Shown: positions 26,559 through 35,574, counted from the first letter of the stretch. The stretch: 64,000 nt of DNA from Thermohalobaculum sp050043005 (GCA_050043005.1 JBHJIZ010000113.1:1-64000); one strand, 5' to 3'. Numbers and translations are program-made. The notes: generated from the letters alone by a model not told the origin.

Positions 26559-27401
26559 TCACTCGACGCCGGTCAACCGGTACTTCCCCTCTACGCGCAC
26601 ATAGAGGACGCATTCCGCATCGGCAGCACAGGCAAGGTTGTGAGAGACATCGCCCTGAGAGCCGAAATAGCTACCACTCTCCAAATCAACGGACGGAGAT
26701 AACTCTCCGGCGTCGTGGGAAAGCGCTCCGCTAACGAGAACAGCTTTGAAATCCGCGCCAAGTGTTTCGACGGTCCCAACGAAAGCAGGCGGAAGCTTCA
26801 GGAACGTTCCGTTGATCTTTCCTGCATTCGGCATGCCCCACAGGAATGACATCTCCGCACCAGCAGTCCCGTCAGATTCAGAATTCCAGCCGACATCCGC
26901 TGCATCAAGCCATACCACGTTTCGAGCTTCGACATTTATCGGACGTTCGCCGTTGTCGAACAGTTCGGGAGAAGGCCGGACGAGGTAAGGGCCTAATAGG
27001 ATCTCGAGAAACGCTGTCCCGCCTCCTGGGCCAACAGACGTTACATGAACCTCGCCAGCGGGTTGGGTCCAGAACGAGCCTTGTTCCATCCACATCGTCT
27101 CGGCCTGCGGATCGTCATTGTGCACCAGACCTTCGATGACAACGGCACGATAAGTGATGTTGTGGATGTGCGGTGGGGAGGCAAAGCCATCCGCGAACGT
27201 GATCAATGCTCCGCTGGGGCCGTCCTGCCGAATGTCGCCCCATAACACTCCTGCCTTCGGACTTGCGTCACCGCGCGCCGGGTTCAGTGGAATGAACTCA
27301 ACATCAGCGCGCTTGACCACCTCAACTCTCGGTTCGGCGCTCGAGAGCCCGGCAGAGAATGCGATCCCGATCGTAAAGGCAAAGAGTGCTAGCTTTGACA
27401 T
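26559..27401 (-). CDS. Secreted DUF4437-type cupin protein
   Basis: The 280-residue protein has a signal peptide (about 1-22, ending LSSA) and two cupin-like halves. The first contains GALITFADGFASPPHIHNITYRAVVIEG with the His pair usual in cupin metal sites; the second contains LKLPPAFVGTVETLGADFKAVLVSG, in which the metal-binding histidines are not evident. This arrangement matches DUF4437 proteins of unknown activity. AGGGA precedes the ATG. It is divergent from a LysR regulator gene at 27523, with a 14-bp palindrome between them, so regulation by that protein is likely. Confidence 0.78.
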   Translation of the reverse strand: MSKLALFAFTIGIAFSAGLSSAEPRVEVVKRADVEFIPLNPARGDASPKAGVLWGDIRQDGPSGALITFADGFASPPHIHNITYRAVVIEGLVHNDDPQAETMWMEQGSFWTQPAGEVHVTSVGPGGGTAFLEILLGPYLVRPSPELFDNGERPINVEARNVVWLDAADVGWNSESDGTAGAEMSFLWGMPNAGKINGTFLKLPPAFVGTVETLGADFKAVLVSGALSHDAGELSPSVDLESGSYFGSQGDVSHNLACAADAECVLYVRVEGKYRLTGVE

Positions 27402-27465
27402 TGAAGTTTCCCTGTCTGGAGTCGTGTTTTCGCGCGACTCGTGCGCCTGACAAGGAAGATAGGCG

Positions 27466-27479
27466 TCGAGATTTCTCGA
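27466..27479. promoter_or_regulatory. Palindrome between cupin and LysR genes, candidate operator
   Basis: TCGAGATTTCTCGA is a perfect 14-base palindrome (TCGAGA-TT-TCTCGA) in the 121-base divergent region, 43 bases before the LysR start and 64 before the cupin gene start. Position and symmetry fit a LysR-type operator controlling both directions. Confidence 0.4.
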
Positions 27480-27522
27480 TAATCGCCTTCAGATCGGAAA
27501 CACTATCCGTTAATTCGGGAGA

Positions 27523-28422
27523 ATGAGCTTAGATATCAAATCCCTCGAATTGTTCGTCAGGATCGCAAGTGTCGGCGCCATCGGGAAGGCCGGTGCGGAA
27601 TTGGGGCTATCACGTACGGCAGCGACCCAGCGTATCCAAGAGTTAGAGACCACGGTTGGCGCCCAGCTTTTGCATCGTACGACGCGGTCAGTTTCACTCT
27701 CGGTGGATGGTGAGGCATTCCTGGCGCACGCTACGCGGATTCTCGACGATATCGACGAGGCACTGGCAGACGTTCAAAGCGATCCCTCGATGGTGCGCGG
27801 TGAGTTGCGCGTCGCGAGTTCGGCCTCTTTTGGGCGTAAACACCTAGCGCCTTACATGGCGGAGTTTTTGCACCTGTGCCCCAAGCTGTCTGTGCAATTG
27901 CACCTAAGCGATACGACCTTCGACATTGTTGAGAACGGGTTTGATCTCGCGGTGCGTCTGGGAGACCTTCCTTCATCCACGATGAAGGCACGTCGTATCG
28001 GAGAAAGCGCGCGGGTGATCGTTGCGGCGCCATCTTATCTCGCCCATCATGGTGCCCCGGACGCACCCTCCGATCTTAAGCACCACAACTGCTTGATCCG
28101 TTCAGACGCGCGTACTTGGACCAACCGTGCGCCAGATGGCAGGGTCGAGAACGTGAAGGTTTCGGGCAGCTTCTCGACCAACCTGGCTGAGGCTGTGACG
28201 GAAGCGGCGTTAGCTGGGGTAGGGATTGCGCGAAAGTGTAGATGGGAGGTTGCCGAACATATCCGCGACGGAGACCTGATCGAGGTTTGCTGCGGCTATA
28301 CGGTTCTACCAGAATGGAGCATACACGCCGTTCGTCCGCCGTCACGCACACCACCAGCTCGCGTGCGGCTCTTTACTGACTTCGTCGCCGCCAAGTTCGC
28401 AACAATCCCCTCGCTCAGGTAG
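27523..28422 (+). CDS. LysR family transcriptional regulator
   Basis: The 299-residue protein has an N-terminal winged HTH (about 4-62, with AIGKAGAELGLSRTAATQRIQELE) and an effector domain of the CrgA-like group (from about 90, with LHLSDTTFDIVENGFDLAVRLG, typical of this subfamily). Such regulators often control the divergently transcribed neighbour, here the DUF4437 cupin gene. The effector is unknown. It converges with ubiG. Confidence 0.9.
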   Translation: MSLDIKSLELFVRIASVGAIGKAGAELGLSRTAATQRIQELETTVGAQLLHRTTRSVSLSVDGEAFLAHATRILDDIDEALADVQSDPSMVRGELRVASSASFGRKHLAPYMAEFLHLCPKLSVQLHLSDTTFDIVENGFDLAVRLGDLPSSTMKARRIGESARVIVAAPSYLAHHGAPDAPSDLKHHNCLIRSDARTWTNRAPDGRVENVKVSGSFSTNLAEAVTEAALAGVGIARKCRWEVAEHIRDGDLIEVCCGYTVLPEWSIHAVRPPSRTPPARVRLFTDFVAAKFATIPSLR

Positions 28423-28474
28423 GACCGCTGAGGGTGTGAAAGTTGTCGTCCGCTTGATCCATCGAATTCCAGAT

Positions 28475-29227
28475 TTACGCCTTCACTGCGGCGGTGACAT
28501 AGTTCACGCTCAAATCGCGGGAAGAAATCGCCCAAGACCATGTGATTGGATTGAAGACGAAACCTTTTCGATCGACCGGATCGAGACCAGCGTTCGACAG
28601 GAGTTGGTAAAGCTCGTCCGGCGTGATGAACTTCGACCATTCATGCGTACCTTTGGGCAACCAGCGCATGATATGCTCCGCTCCGATGATCGCCATCATG
28701 TAGCTTTTAGGATTGCGATTGATCGTTGAACAGACGTGGATCCCGCCAGGCCTTGTCAGTGCCGAACAGGCATTCAGATAGGCCTGCGGGTCGGCAACGT
28801 GTTCGACCACCTCCATGTTCAGTACTGCATCGAAGCTTTCACCGGCCTCGACCAGTGCCTCGGCCGTTGTATGGCGATAGTCGATCACGAGCCCCATCTT
28901 TTCAGCATGAATCCGCGCAACGGGGATGTTTCGCTCGGCCGCATCGGCACCAACAACTTCAGCGCCCAGGCGTGCCATGGGTTCACATAGCAAGCCGCCG
29001 CCACAGCCGATATCCAGGATCCGCAATCCTTCGAATGCTTGTGGTTTGTTCGGATCACGGCCATGCTGCGCCGCGACCTGCGCGACAATGTAATCCAACC
29101 GACACGGGTTCAGCATGTGCAGCGGCTTGAACTTCCCGTTCGGATCCCACCATTCATCGGCCATCGCTTCGAATTTGGCGATCTCTGACGGGTCAACCGT
29201 ATCGATTTTTGCCGCAGCCTCGGTCAT
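28475..29227 (-). CDS. ubiG: Ubiquinone biosynthesis O-methyltransferase UbiG
   Basis: UbiG performs the two O-methylations of ubiquinone synthesis using S-adenosylmethionine. The 250-residue protein has the SAM motif LDIGCGGGLLCEPMARLGAEVVG, then the family features FEAMADEWWDPNGKFKPLH near the N-terminus, VLNMEVVEHVADP, and the C-terminal NPITWSWAIS-x-D-x-x-VNY. GGAG six bases before ATG 29227 supports this start; an ATG at 29275 is in frame and less likely. Divergent from the proline iminopeptidase gene. Confidence 0.95.
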   Translation of the reverse strand: MTEAAAKIDTVDPSEIAKFEAMADEWWDPNGKFKPLHMLNPCRLDYIVAQVAAQHGRDPNKPQAFEGLRILDIGCGGGLLCEPMARLGAEVVGADAAERNIPVARIHAEKMGLVIDYRHTTAEALVEAGESFDAVLNMEVVEHVADPQAYLNACSALTRPGGIHVCSTINRNPKSYMMAIIGAEHIMRWLPKGTHEWSKFITPDELYQLLSNAGLDPVDRKGFVFNPITWSWAISSRDLSVNYVTAAVKA

Positions 29228-29350
29228 TGCGCACTCCGCATCCTTGGGATAGGCCCTATCTTCTTGCTGAGACATAGTGCACCCACGGTCCATCGGCCAC
29301 GATCGACCGGCGCGCCCCTGCGGCGCGGCGAAAGGACCGGATATCGACGG

Positions 29351-30301
29351 ATGACGACCCCAAGGTTATACCCCTCGATCGAGCCGCACCGGCGGATCCA
29401 GTTGCCGGTCGGTGAGGGACACGAATTGTACGTCGAGATCTGTGGTAATCCGCACGGTAAACCGGTTGTCGTTCTGCATGGCGGGCCGGGTGCTGGGTGC
29501 AGCCCCTTCATGCGGCGCTTCTTTGACCCAAAACACTACCGGATCGTCCTGTTCGATCAGCGCGGTGCAGGTAAGTCTACTCCTTCGGGTGAGCTTGAAG
29601 GGAATACGACATGGCATCTGGTTCGAGATCTCGAGTTAATTCGTACACATCTCGAGATCGAGCGCTGGCAGGTTTTTGGTGGCTCCTGGGGGTCGACGCT
29701 CGCACTGCTCTATGCTCAGGCGCATCCGGAACGGGTTAGTGAGATGCTCCTGCGCGGCGTCTTTACCATGACTCAGCGCGAGCTTGATTGGTTCTACGGC
29801 GGCGGGGCAGCGAATTTCTTCCCGAGCGCATGGGCTGACTTTGTAGAACCGATTCCAGAGGATGAACGTCGCGACATCATTGCAGCTTATGCCGAACGGT
29901 TGTTCAAGCAGGATGAGGCAGTACAGCTCAAGTACGCCCGTCCCTGGGTTCGGTGGGAAACGTCGACCGCAGTTCTGCGCCCGCCGAAGGGCAATGGTAT
30001 GATGAACGGTTCATATGCGAGGAGCTTCGCACGGATCGAGGCTCATTACTTCATCAACAAAGGTTGGCTTGAAGCAGACGATCAGATCCTGAGTGCAATG
30101 GATCGGATCGCCGAAGTTCCGGGTGTAATCGTCCAGGGGCGGTACGACGTCATCTGCCCACCATCGACTGCGACTACTCTTGCGGCTCGTTGGCCGGGTT
30201 CCGAACTCGTCATAATCGACGACGCAGGTCATGCGCTATCTGAGCCAGGAATTACCTCTGCCTTGATCGAAGCAACCGATAAGTTCGCGCGACAGAAATG
30301 A
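29351..30301 (+). CDS. pip: Proline iminopeptidase
   Basis: This alpha/beta hydrolase removes N-terminal proline from peptides. The 316-residue protein has the oxyanion segment HGGPGAGCS, the DQRGAGKSTPSG family loop, the nucleophile Ser112 in GGSWGSTLALLY and the catalytic His in DAGHALSEPG, as in MEROPS family S33. It carries no signal peptide. ATG 29351 is used; the frame is open upstream, but the added residues are not family-like. A small 6-bp hairpin (TAGCGG/CCGCTA, 30305-30324) follows the stop without a T-tract. Confidence 0.95.
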   Translation: MTTPRLYPSIEPHRRIQLPVGEGHELYVEICGNPHGKPVVVLHGGPGAGCSPFMRRFFDPKHYRIVLFDQRGAGKSTPSGELEGNTTWHLVRDLELIRTHLEIERWQVFGGSWGSTLALLYAQAHPERVSEMLLRGVFTMTQRELDWFYGGGAANFFPSAWADFVEPIPEDERRDIIAAYAERLFKQDEAVQLKYARPWVRWETSTAVLRPPKGNGMMNGSYARSFARIEAHYFINKGWLEADDQILSAMDRIAEVPGVIVQGRYDVICPPSTATTLAARWPGSELVIIDDAGHALSEPGITSALIEATDKFARQK

Positions 30302-30520
30302 GTTTAGCGGTTTAGATCCCGCTATGACGAGCACGTGATTCACCTCACGCGTTTGAAGAGGTGCAATCAGAAACACACTTGGTCAGATCATGTTGATTTA
30401 TGTGTCTTTAGTCCCGCGCCAATAAAATATCATTTCAGCTGCATGCGTGAGGGCGGTTGAGCGGAGGCTTTTCAATTTTGACCGTCTTTTTCATTAAACT
30501 CTAAAAATCCTTTAGCACCT

Positions 30521-31492
30521 CTAAATATACTTTTCATGACGTGCGAGAAAGCCATTGCCAATCAATAATTGAACAAATCGTACGACTATTGGTGACAGGA
30601 ATATTGGGAACTGAGCAATTGCAACATATACTAAAACATCTTTTGGTAGTACGTCGCTGATCAGCGCAAAGCTGAGTGCAACGTTTCGGTTTGCTGCGAG
30701 CATGCCAAGAGTTAAGGCTGACCGCCGTCCGAGGTGCGCGAACAGCATTCCAGTTACTGCATAAATCGCTACGACAATTGCTGCAACCAGGAGAATGTAG
30801 TGCGCGAGTTGGGCATAGTGGTCCGGGCCAGCGCCGTGCAATTTCGACATCATGCCGCAACAAAAGCCCATCATCGTGATGGTTGCCGCCCAATGGAGAA
30901 AGCGCAGCATCCTTGCCGAACCGTTCTTCCCAAAACGTGGAGATGTTTCCCAGTAGCTAACCGCGATCACCATCGGTAGTATTAAAAAGAATATAACGTG
31001 TTGGACATAATTAAAAAGTGAAAGATCCCTTGAGATCATTCCATTTAGCTCGCCAAAGAACAAAAGAGAGATCGGCATTATGAATGTTGAAAGCAGCATC
31101 TTGCGAATCGCCATTGACCGATCAAGCCCAACCAAGTGCGCAAGCGCGGGGCTTGCAAATACTGACCCAGCGGTCGTCGTCGCGATCACGACCGACGTTG
31201 TTAAAAAATCGGCATTGGTCAGAAAGCAGACGAGTGTGACGATTGAAGGTATTCCAAACATTTGCCACAGCATAGCAAGCCATGTTGTTTGACTCATTGC
31301 ACTAGTGATGTGTAAAATATTGGCATTTAGAGTGCAAAATGAGAAAACAATGACAAGAAAAAGTAAAGTATAAAGATATTCGAATAAAAACTCTGATATT
31401 GTGGGAAACAGAAGGCCAACCATCATTGATAGCGCAATGAAGGCTGAACTGAGAGTCCGCTCGTTATCGCTGATATCTGAAACGAATCTCAT
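30521..31492 (-). CDS. BASS-type (bile acid:sodium symporter-like) transporter, AT-rich gene
   Basis: The 323-residue protein is very hydrophobic with about nine to ten membrane segments. The end of the protein, RRSALTLGMLAANRNVALSFALISDVLP then YVAIAQFPIFLSPIVV, resembles the second half of BASS family transporters, and TTTAGSVFASPALAHLVG resembles the middle crossing region. The substrate is unknown. The gene and its flanks are markedly AT-rich compared with the rest of the window, suggesting recent acquisition or an unusual expression context. The assignment rests on pattern and could be another ten-helix carrier family. Confidence 0.65.
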   Translation of the reverse strand: MRFVSDISDNERTLSSAFIALSMMVGLLFPTISEFLFEYLYTLLFLVIVFSFCTLNANILHITSAMSQTTWLAMLWQMFGIPSIVTLVCFLTNADFLTTSVVIATTTAGSVFASPALAHLVGLDRSMAIRKMLLSTFIMPISLLFFGELNGMISRDLSLFNYVQHVIFFLILPMVIAVSYWETSPRFGKNGSARMLRFLHWAATITMMGFCCGMMSKLHGAGPDHYAQLAHYILLVAAIVVAIYAVTGMLFAHLGRRSALTLGMLAANRNVALSFALISDVLPKDVLVYVAIAQFPIFLSPIVVRFVQLLIGNGFLARHEKYI

Positions 31493-31950
31493 GACGCCAC
31501 CCTCGCGCTTATCCCGTGGGCTGCGCTTCTAATGCCGTCAGATCAACATTCCATGAATACGGGCGTAGAATTTTAGAGTATGCAAGGATTCCATGAGACT
31601 TTGAATAAAATTTGGTAACCCTAGATTTTGTTGAATTGATAAATTCTGGGTATTAGATAAACTTCATATGTCGGATCTCGGCACTATGTCGATCCAGAAA
31701 TTATTGTATTTTATTCCCATTCGGGCTCACCGCGAAAGGATCGGAAAACTGCTCTATACCCCGTATTCTCGGCCTTTCATCAGTCTACCCAACCAAGTCT
31801 AAAGGCTACGTTCTCTAGGCGGCATTCGACACTCTGTAGGCGTATGTCAAGTTGGACTAGGCGTTGGCTCCGTTTCTGGTCGACGAGCGCGCCCGATTGC
31901 GCGGAGCGAGATCTACGAAGGATCTTCCGATCATTCAACGCGCGAGGTTC
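31493..31950. other. Intergenic region, no gene seen
   Basis: About 460 bases. The half next to the BASS gene (31493-31760) is AT-rich and probably contains its promoter; the half next to rbfA returns to normal GC content. I see no convincing reading frame, tRNA, or long repeat. The composition change suggests a recombination boundary near 31760-31850. Confidence 0.5.
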
Positions 31951-32361
31951 CTAAGCGTCTTGGTCGTCGGATCCTAGGTCCCGACGAACCCGATCCTCGC
32001 TGAGCATCCGGCGGGTGTCGTCCATCTGGTCGAAAGTCTCATCGGGTAGGAAGCGTAGCTGGGGTGAGAACTTCAGCTTCACTGCCTTGTTCACGGCGCG
32101 GCGCAGCTCATGTGCCGACCGGGCAAGCGCCTTGATCACCGCCTCTACATTCACGCCACCCAGAGGCAACACGTAGACAGTTGCGACACGAAGATCCGGT
32201 GACATCCGCACCTCGCCCACCGTGACGGACACGCCCGCCAGATCGGGATCATGAACGTCGCCACGCATCAGCACATCGCTGATGGTACGCCGAATCAGCT
32301 CTCCGACGCGAAGCTGGCGTTGCGATGGACCGGAGTCGTGATCAAACTGGCGTTTGGGCAT
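31951..32361 (-). CDS. rbfA: Ribosome-binding factor A
   Basis: RbfA helps mature the 5' end of 16S rRNA in the 30S subunit. The 136-residue protein has the KH-like family features SQRQLRVGELIRRTISDVL at the N-terminus, VTVGEVRMSPDLRVATVYVLPLG in the middle, and LKFSPQLRFLPDETFDQ near the C-terminus. Standard length. Here it is far from infB (23 kb away), and truB is not seen, unlike the rbfA-truB order of many proteobacteria. Confidence 0.95.
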   Translation of the reverse strand: MPKRQFDHDSGPSQRQLRVGELIRRTISDVLMRGDVHDPDLAGVSVTVGEVRMSPDLRVATVYVLPLGGVNVEAVIKALARSAHELRRAVNKAVKLKFSPQLRFLPDETFDQMDDTRRMLSEDRVRRDLGSDDQDA

Positions 32362-32425
32362 CTGACCTTAAACCTGCCAAGCGGGAGGCGCGGTGCCTAC
32401 ACTGTGGCCGCTGGTCTGTCCAGCG

Positions 32426-33082
32426 TCACCAAGGAACGCTCGTTCCATCATACGCGAAGAACCCGCCGGTGTCGCCGGCGTTCAAGCCGCCCAATACCGA
32501 GAGCAGGCTGGCTGCCGCTTCGTCAGGCGATAGTGTGTTGCGCTGGCCGGCGAACCGATCGCTGAGAGGTGTCGCTACAGTACCGGGATGGAGGGCCACG
32601 ACGATTGCCTCGGGCCTTTTGCGGGTAATCTCGATCGATGCAGTCTTCACGATCTGGTTCAATGCGGCCTTTGATGCACGGTACGAAATCCAGCCACCGA
32701 GCCCATTGTCGCCGATGGAGCCGACGCGCGCCGACAGCGTCGCGAAGACGGCCCTGCGCGCGCGCGCCAACAGAGCTTCGTGGTGCTTCAGGATCAGCGC
32801 GGGGCCTATGGCGTTCACTGCGAATTGCGCCGCCATCGCGGCCGCATCGATCGTCTTGAGCTGTTTCTCCGGTCCCCGACCGTCGATCGTCAACGCGCCT
32901 GTGGCATCGAATATCAGGTCGAACGGGCCGTCGTCCGCCGCAGCGATCAAGGCCTGCTCGGCCTGCTCAGGCTTCATCCAGTCGAGTCCATCCGTGCGAG
33001 ACAGACCGATCGCTTCAGGCAATCGTGCCATGAGTGCCGCGCCAATGCCTCCCGTCGCGCCAAGTATGAGTGATCTTTGCAT
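32426..33082 (-). CDS. Short-chain dehydrogenase/reductase
   Basis: The 218-residue protein has the SDR nucleotide loop GATGGIGAA at residues about 8-16, the LSARVGSIGDN strand with the catalytic Ser, and the Y-x3-K pair in YRASKAALN, followed by HPGTVATPL. It resembles CsgA/YbbO-like SDRs; the substrate is unknown. ATG 33082 gives the natural SDR N-terminus (MQRSLILGATGGIG) but has no clear ribosome binding site, and the frame stays open upstream for many codons (see 33083-33409). Confidence 0.85.
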   Translation of the reverse strand: MQRSLILGATGGIGAALMARLPEAIGLSRTDGLDWMKPEQAEQALIAAADDGPFDLIFDATGALTIDGRGPEKQLKTIDAAAMAAQFAVNAIGPALILKHHEALLARARRAVFATLSARVGSIGDNGLGGWISYRASKAALNQIVKTASIEITRKRPEAIVVALHPGTVATPLSDRFAGQRNTLSPDEAAASLLSVLGGLNAGDTGGFFAYDGTSVPW

Positions 33083-33409
33083 TGGATGGGACGTGACGTG
33101 CGTTGAACGTTCGTCAAGCACCGGTGGTTTCTGTTTCAGTGCAGCTGGATCGATCGCGAAGAGAATGTGTCTGTCCACGGTTCCCCGGAATGGGCCGGAG
33201 TATCTATAAGCCTCTCCAAAAAACCGGACGAGATAGTCGAATGACCACTGCCTGCCTCCTTCGCCGTTCTCCCGGCGAGAAACGACAAAGAATCGGATGG
33301 CGAAGACAGCGAGCCATTTGCCATGCCCGTGGTCGACGATATGTTGGACGACCTCGTCGGAGAATCCCAATGGAAGGTCTTCACGGTAGACGTCTTCGAC
33401 AAGTCGCAT
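33083..33409 (-). other. In-frame open extension upstream of the SDR gene
   Basis: The SDR frame has no stop codon up to an ATG at 33409. The 109 extra residues look like protein (GKWLAVFAIRFFVVSRREN, RQWSFDYLVRFFGEAYRYSG), aromatic-rich and without a family I recognise. The SDR may therefore carry an N-terminal domain of about 110 residues, or this may be a separate or decayed gene fused in frame. Third-position GC is lower than in neighbouring genes. No ribosome binding site is obvious at 33409. Confidence 0.35.
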
Positions 33410-33584
33410 GATATTGTCGACCCAATCTCGGCAAACCATCACCGGTATCCGCGAGAGGTGGTTGCAACGAACTGTGGCGGGTCCAGATCGTTGATCGCAG
33501 CTATGCAGACCCGTGTTTGCTGACTGACTTGGAACCGTCACTGCTCGGCAGTATCCTACCAGGTAAGACTTGAGAGGACCCCGA

Positions 33585-34394
33585 ATGCTGCTTGCGCAGA
33601 TCACCGACCTGCACATGCGCCGCGATGAGACGCCCTTGTCGGGTGAGGTCGTCACGCGCCCCTACATCGCCGCTGCTGTTGATGCCGTGAACGCCTGGAG
33701 CCCGGATGCTGTTTTCGTCACAGGAGACCTAACGGACATCGGAACGGCCGAGGAGTACGCCTTGTTGAAGGCAGAACTCGATCGGCTGGCACCGCCGTAC
33801 TTTATCATTCCGGGCAACCACGACCGCCATGGACCGTTGCGCGACGCTTTTCCCGAGCATGAATACCTGCCCGCTGAGGGTCCCGTGAACTGGGTGAGTG
33901 ATGCTTTTCCAGTCAGGATCATCGGGCTGGACACAGTCGTACCGGGGAAAAGCCATGGCGAATTGACGTCCGAGACACTGGCGTATTTGGACGCGCAACT
34001 CTCGGCCTCGGACAAGCCCACGATTGTCGGCCTGCACCATCCACCCTTCCCGACCGGTCTGATTGGCATGGACAAGATCATGTGCCTCAACGGCACCGAG
34101 ATGGCGCCTATCATCGCACGATATCCCCATGTCGAACGCGTAGTTGCCGGACACTATCATCGCCCGGTGCAGATCCGCTGGGCCGGGACGCTTGCTCAGA
34201 TCGCGCCATCCGTTGCGCATCAGGTCGTCTTGGATTTTTCTGACCGTGACATGGCGGAATGGGTACTCGAGCCACCGGCGATGCTGCTGCACCGCTGGGC
34301 GCCCGACACGGGCATAGTCACGCATACGGCCTACATAGGCGACTACGGCGGCCCCCAAGTATTCATGCTGGATCCGGCTTATCCAGGGAACTGA
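33585..34394 (+). CDS. Metallophosphoesterase (cyclic-nucleotide/glycerophosphodiesterase type)
   Basis: The 269-residue protein has the full calcineurin-like metal-binding set: D-x-H in ITDLHMRRDE (Asp8, His10), GDLTD, GNHDR, HHPPFP and GHYHRP. This matches class III phosphodiesterases such as CpdA and GpdQ. GAGAGGA about eight bases before ATG 33585 supports the start. It lies alone between the divergent SDR gene and a small secreted protein gene. The substrate (cAMP, glycerophosphodiester or other) cannot be decided from sequence. Confidence 0.9.
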   Translation: MLLAQITDLHMRRDETPLSGEVVTRPYIAAAVDAVNAWSPDAVFVTGDLTDIGTAEEYALLKAELDRLAPPYFIIPGNHDRHGPLRDAFPEHEYLPAEGPVNWVSDAFPVRIIGLDTVVPGKSHGELTSETLAYLDAQLSASDKPTIVGLHHPPFPTGLIGMDKIMCLNGTEMAPIIARYPHVERVVAGHYHRPVQIRWAGTLAQIAPSVAHQVVLDFSDRDMAEWVLEPPAMLLHRWAPDTGIVTHTAYIGDYGGPQVFMLDPAYPGN

Positions 34395-34542
34395 AGCCGT
34401 CATCGGTACGATTGCATGATCGAGAGTTCTGAAAACCTTCGCCACCTTTGGAAGACTGTGGCAGATTGAACGCGCCTAAAAATTGTACGACAAGGGTGCG
34501 GGACTGAACGAAACGTCGAGTCCGCACGGCGGGAGAACAAAC

Positions 34543-34920
34543 ATGCGATGGACCGTTCGAAGCGTTGCGCTTGCCAGCGCCGTTGGCGCTCTGGCGGGTG
34601 CCACCCCTGCCAACGCCGCCGAAGAGCAACACTATGCCCTTCAGACAGCCGAAGACCTCGGGGTCCTGTGCGCCGCCACCTCAGATTCGGCGGCGATCCA
34701 TATGTGCCACGGTTACCTGATTGGCGTGAACCACATGCATCGCGCCATTGTCGACGCGGTTGGGGCCAGCGTCTACTGTGTGCCAGACGGGGTCACCGTT
34801 ACGCGCGACAGCGCTGCGGCGGACTACGCGACCTGGATCAGCGAGAACACAGAGGCAGCCGGTCTTAGCCCCCGCGAGGGGCTGCTCAGATGGGCGAGCA
34901 TCGCCTTCCCCTGTGAATGA
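34543..34920 (+). CDS. Secreted Rap1a/Tai-like protein
   Basis: The 125-residue protein has a signal peptide (about 1-25, ending PANAA). The mature part has the pattern of Rap1a/Tai family proteins: a Cys (LGVLCAATSDSA), MCHGYLIGVNHMHRAIVDAV, a second Cys near a short strand (VYCVPDGVTV), and a C-terminal SPREGLLRWASIAFPCE, four cysteines in all. Founding members are periplasmic immunity proteins of type VI secretion, but most genomic homologues have no cognate toxin, and none is seen here. A Gly-zipper lipoprotein gene follows 19 bases after the stop. Confidence 0.68.
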   Translation: MRWTVRSVALASAVGALAGATPANAAEEQHYALQTAEDLGVLCAATSDSAAIHMCHGYLIGVNHMHRAIVDAVGASVYCVPDGVTVTRDSAAADYATWISENTEAAGLSPREGLLRWASIAFPCE

Positions 34921-34939
34921 TACATAAGGAGAGCGCATC

Positions 34940-35206
34940 GTGAAGAACGTAACGATCATATCCGCGTTGGTGCTCCTTCTCAGCGGTTGCGCTGGCTTGG
35001 ACGACACACAGCAACGCGTGCTGACGGGCGGTGCGGCGGGTGCCGCCGGTGGTGCTCTGATCGGTGCAATCGCTGGCGACGCAAAGTGGGGAGCGGTCGC
35101 TGGCGCAGGTGCCGGATTGATCGGAGGGCTCTTGGTGGATCGCTCCAAGAAGAATGAAGAAGCCGCCTATCGCCGCGGTGTTGCGGATGGTCGGAAGTCG
35201 AATTGA
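34940..35206 (+). CDS. Glycine-zipper lipoprotein
   Basis: The 88-residue protein has a lipoprotein signal with lipobox LSGC (Cys17) and a central glycine zipper (GGAAGAAGGALIGAIAGDAKWGAVAGAGAGLIGG, about 30-65, given as its span) that should insert in the outer membrane, then a charged tail. It resembles the SlyB/YMGG-type small lipoproteins. AAGGAG lies before the GTG start. The upstream Rap1a-like gene is close, so both may be in one message. Confidence 0.8.
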   Translation: MKNVTIISALVLLLSGCAGLDDTQQRVLTGGAAGAAGGALIGAIAGDAKWGAVAGAGAGLIGGLLVDRSKKNEEAAYRRGVADGRKSN

Positions 35207-35574
35207 TCGAGGCGAGTGAACGTACGAAGAACTGACGAACTTTGGATCGAGTCTTGACGGCCATTGGGCAGCTCGTCATTGAACTGTACCTTGAATTCTC
35301 CCGAGGTGAGCGCCAGCGCCCATGGTTGCAGACTTCAGACGGAACGCTGCGTGCCACTCCCTTGGCTTCTGGGCGCCTCAGGTCGCCGAACGACCGGTCG
35401 CCTTCGGCGGCATCGAGCGCGGTGTACGTTCCTGGCTTGAACCTCTCGGCGATCTTCGATTGCATGTGGTCCGGCACGCGAAAAAACTGGCCGAGCCCCT
35501 GGATGACAACGCGTCGTGCGCAGGGCGGCATTCAGTTTCGACGGGTGCATTCCTTGGGTGGATGACTTCGGCGC
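35207..35574. other. Intergenic region, possible gene remnant
   Basis: About 370 bases between the Gly-zipper gene and the cytochrome gene. On the minus strand a frame starting near 35531 gives a protein-like stretch (VVIQGLGQFFRVPDHMQSKI) that turns Arg/Ser-rich and runs antisense into the lipoprotein gene, so I do not call it. It may be a decayed gene; otherwise I see nothing definite. Confidence 0.35.
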
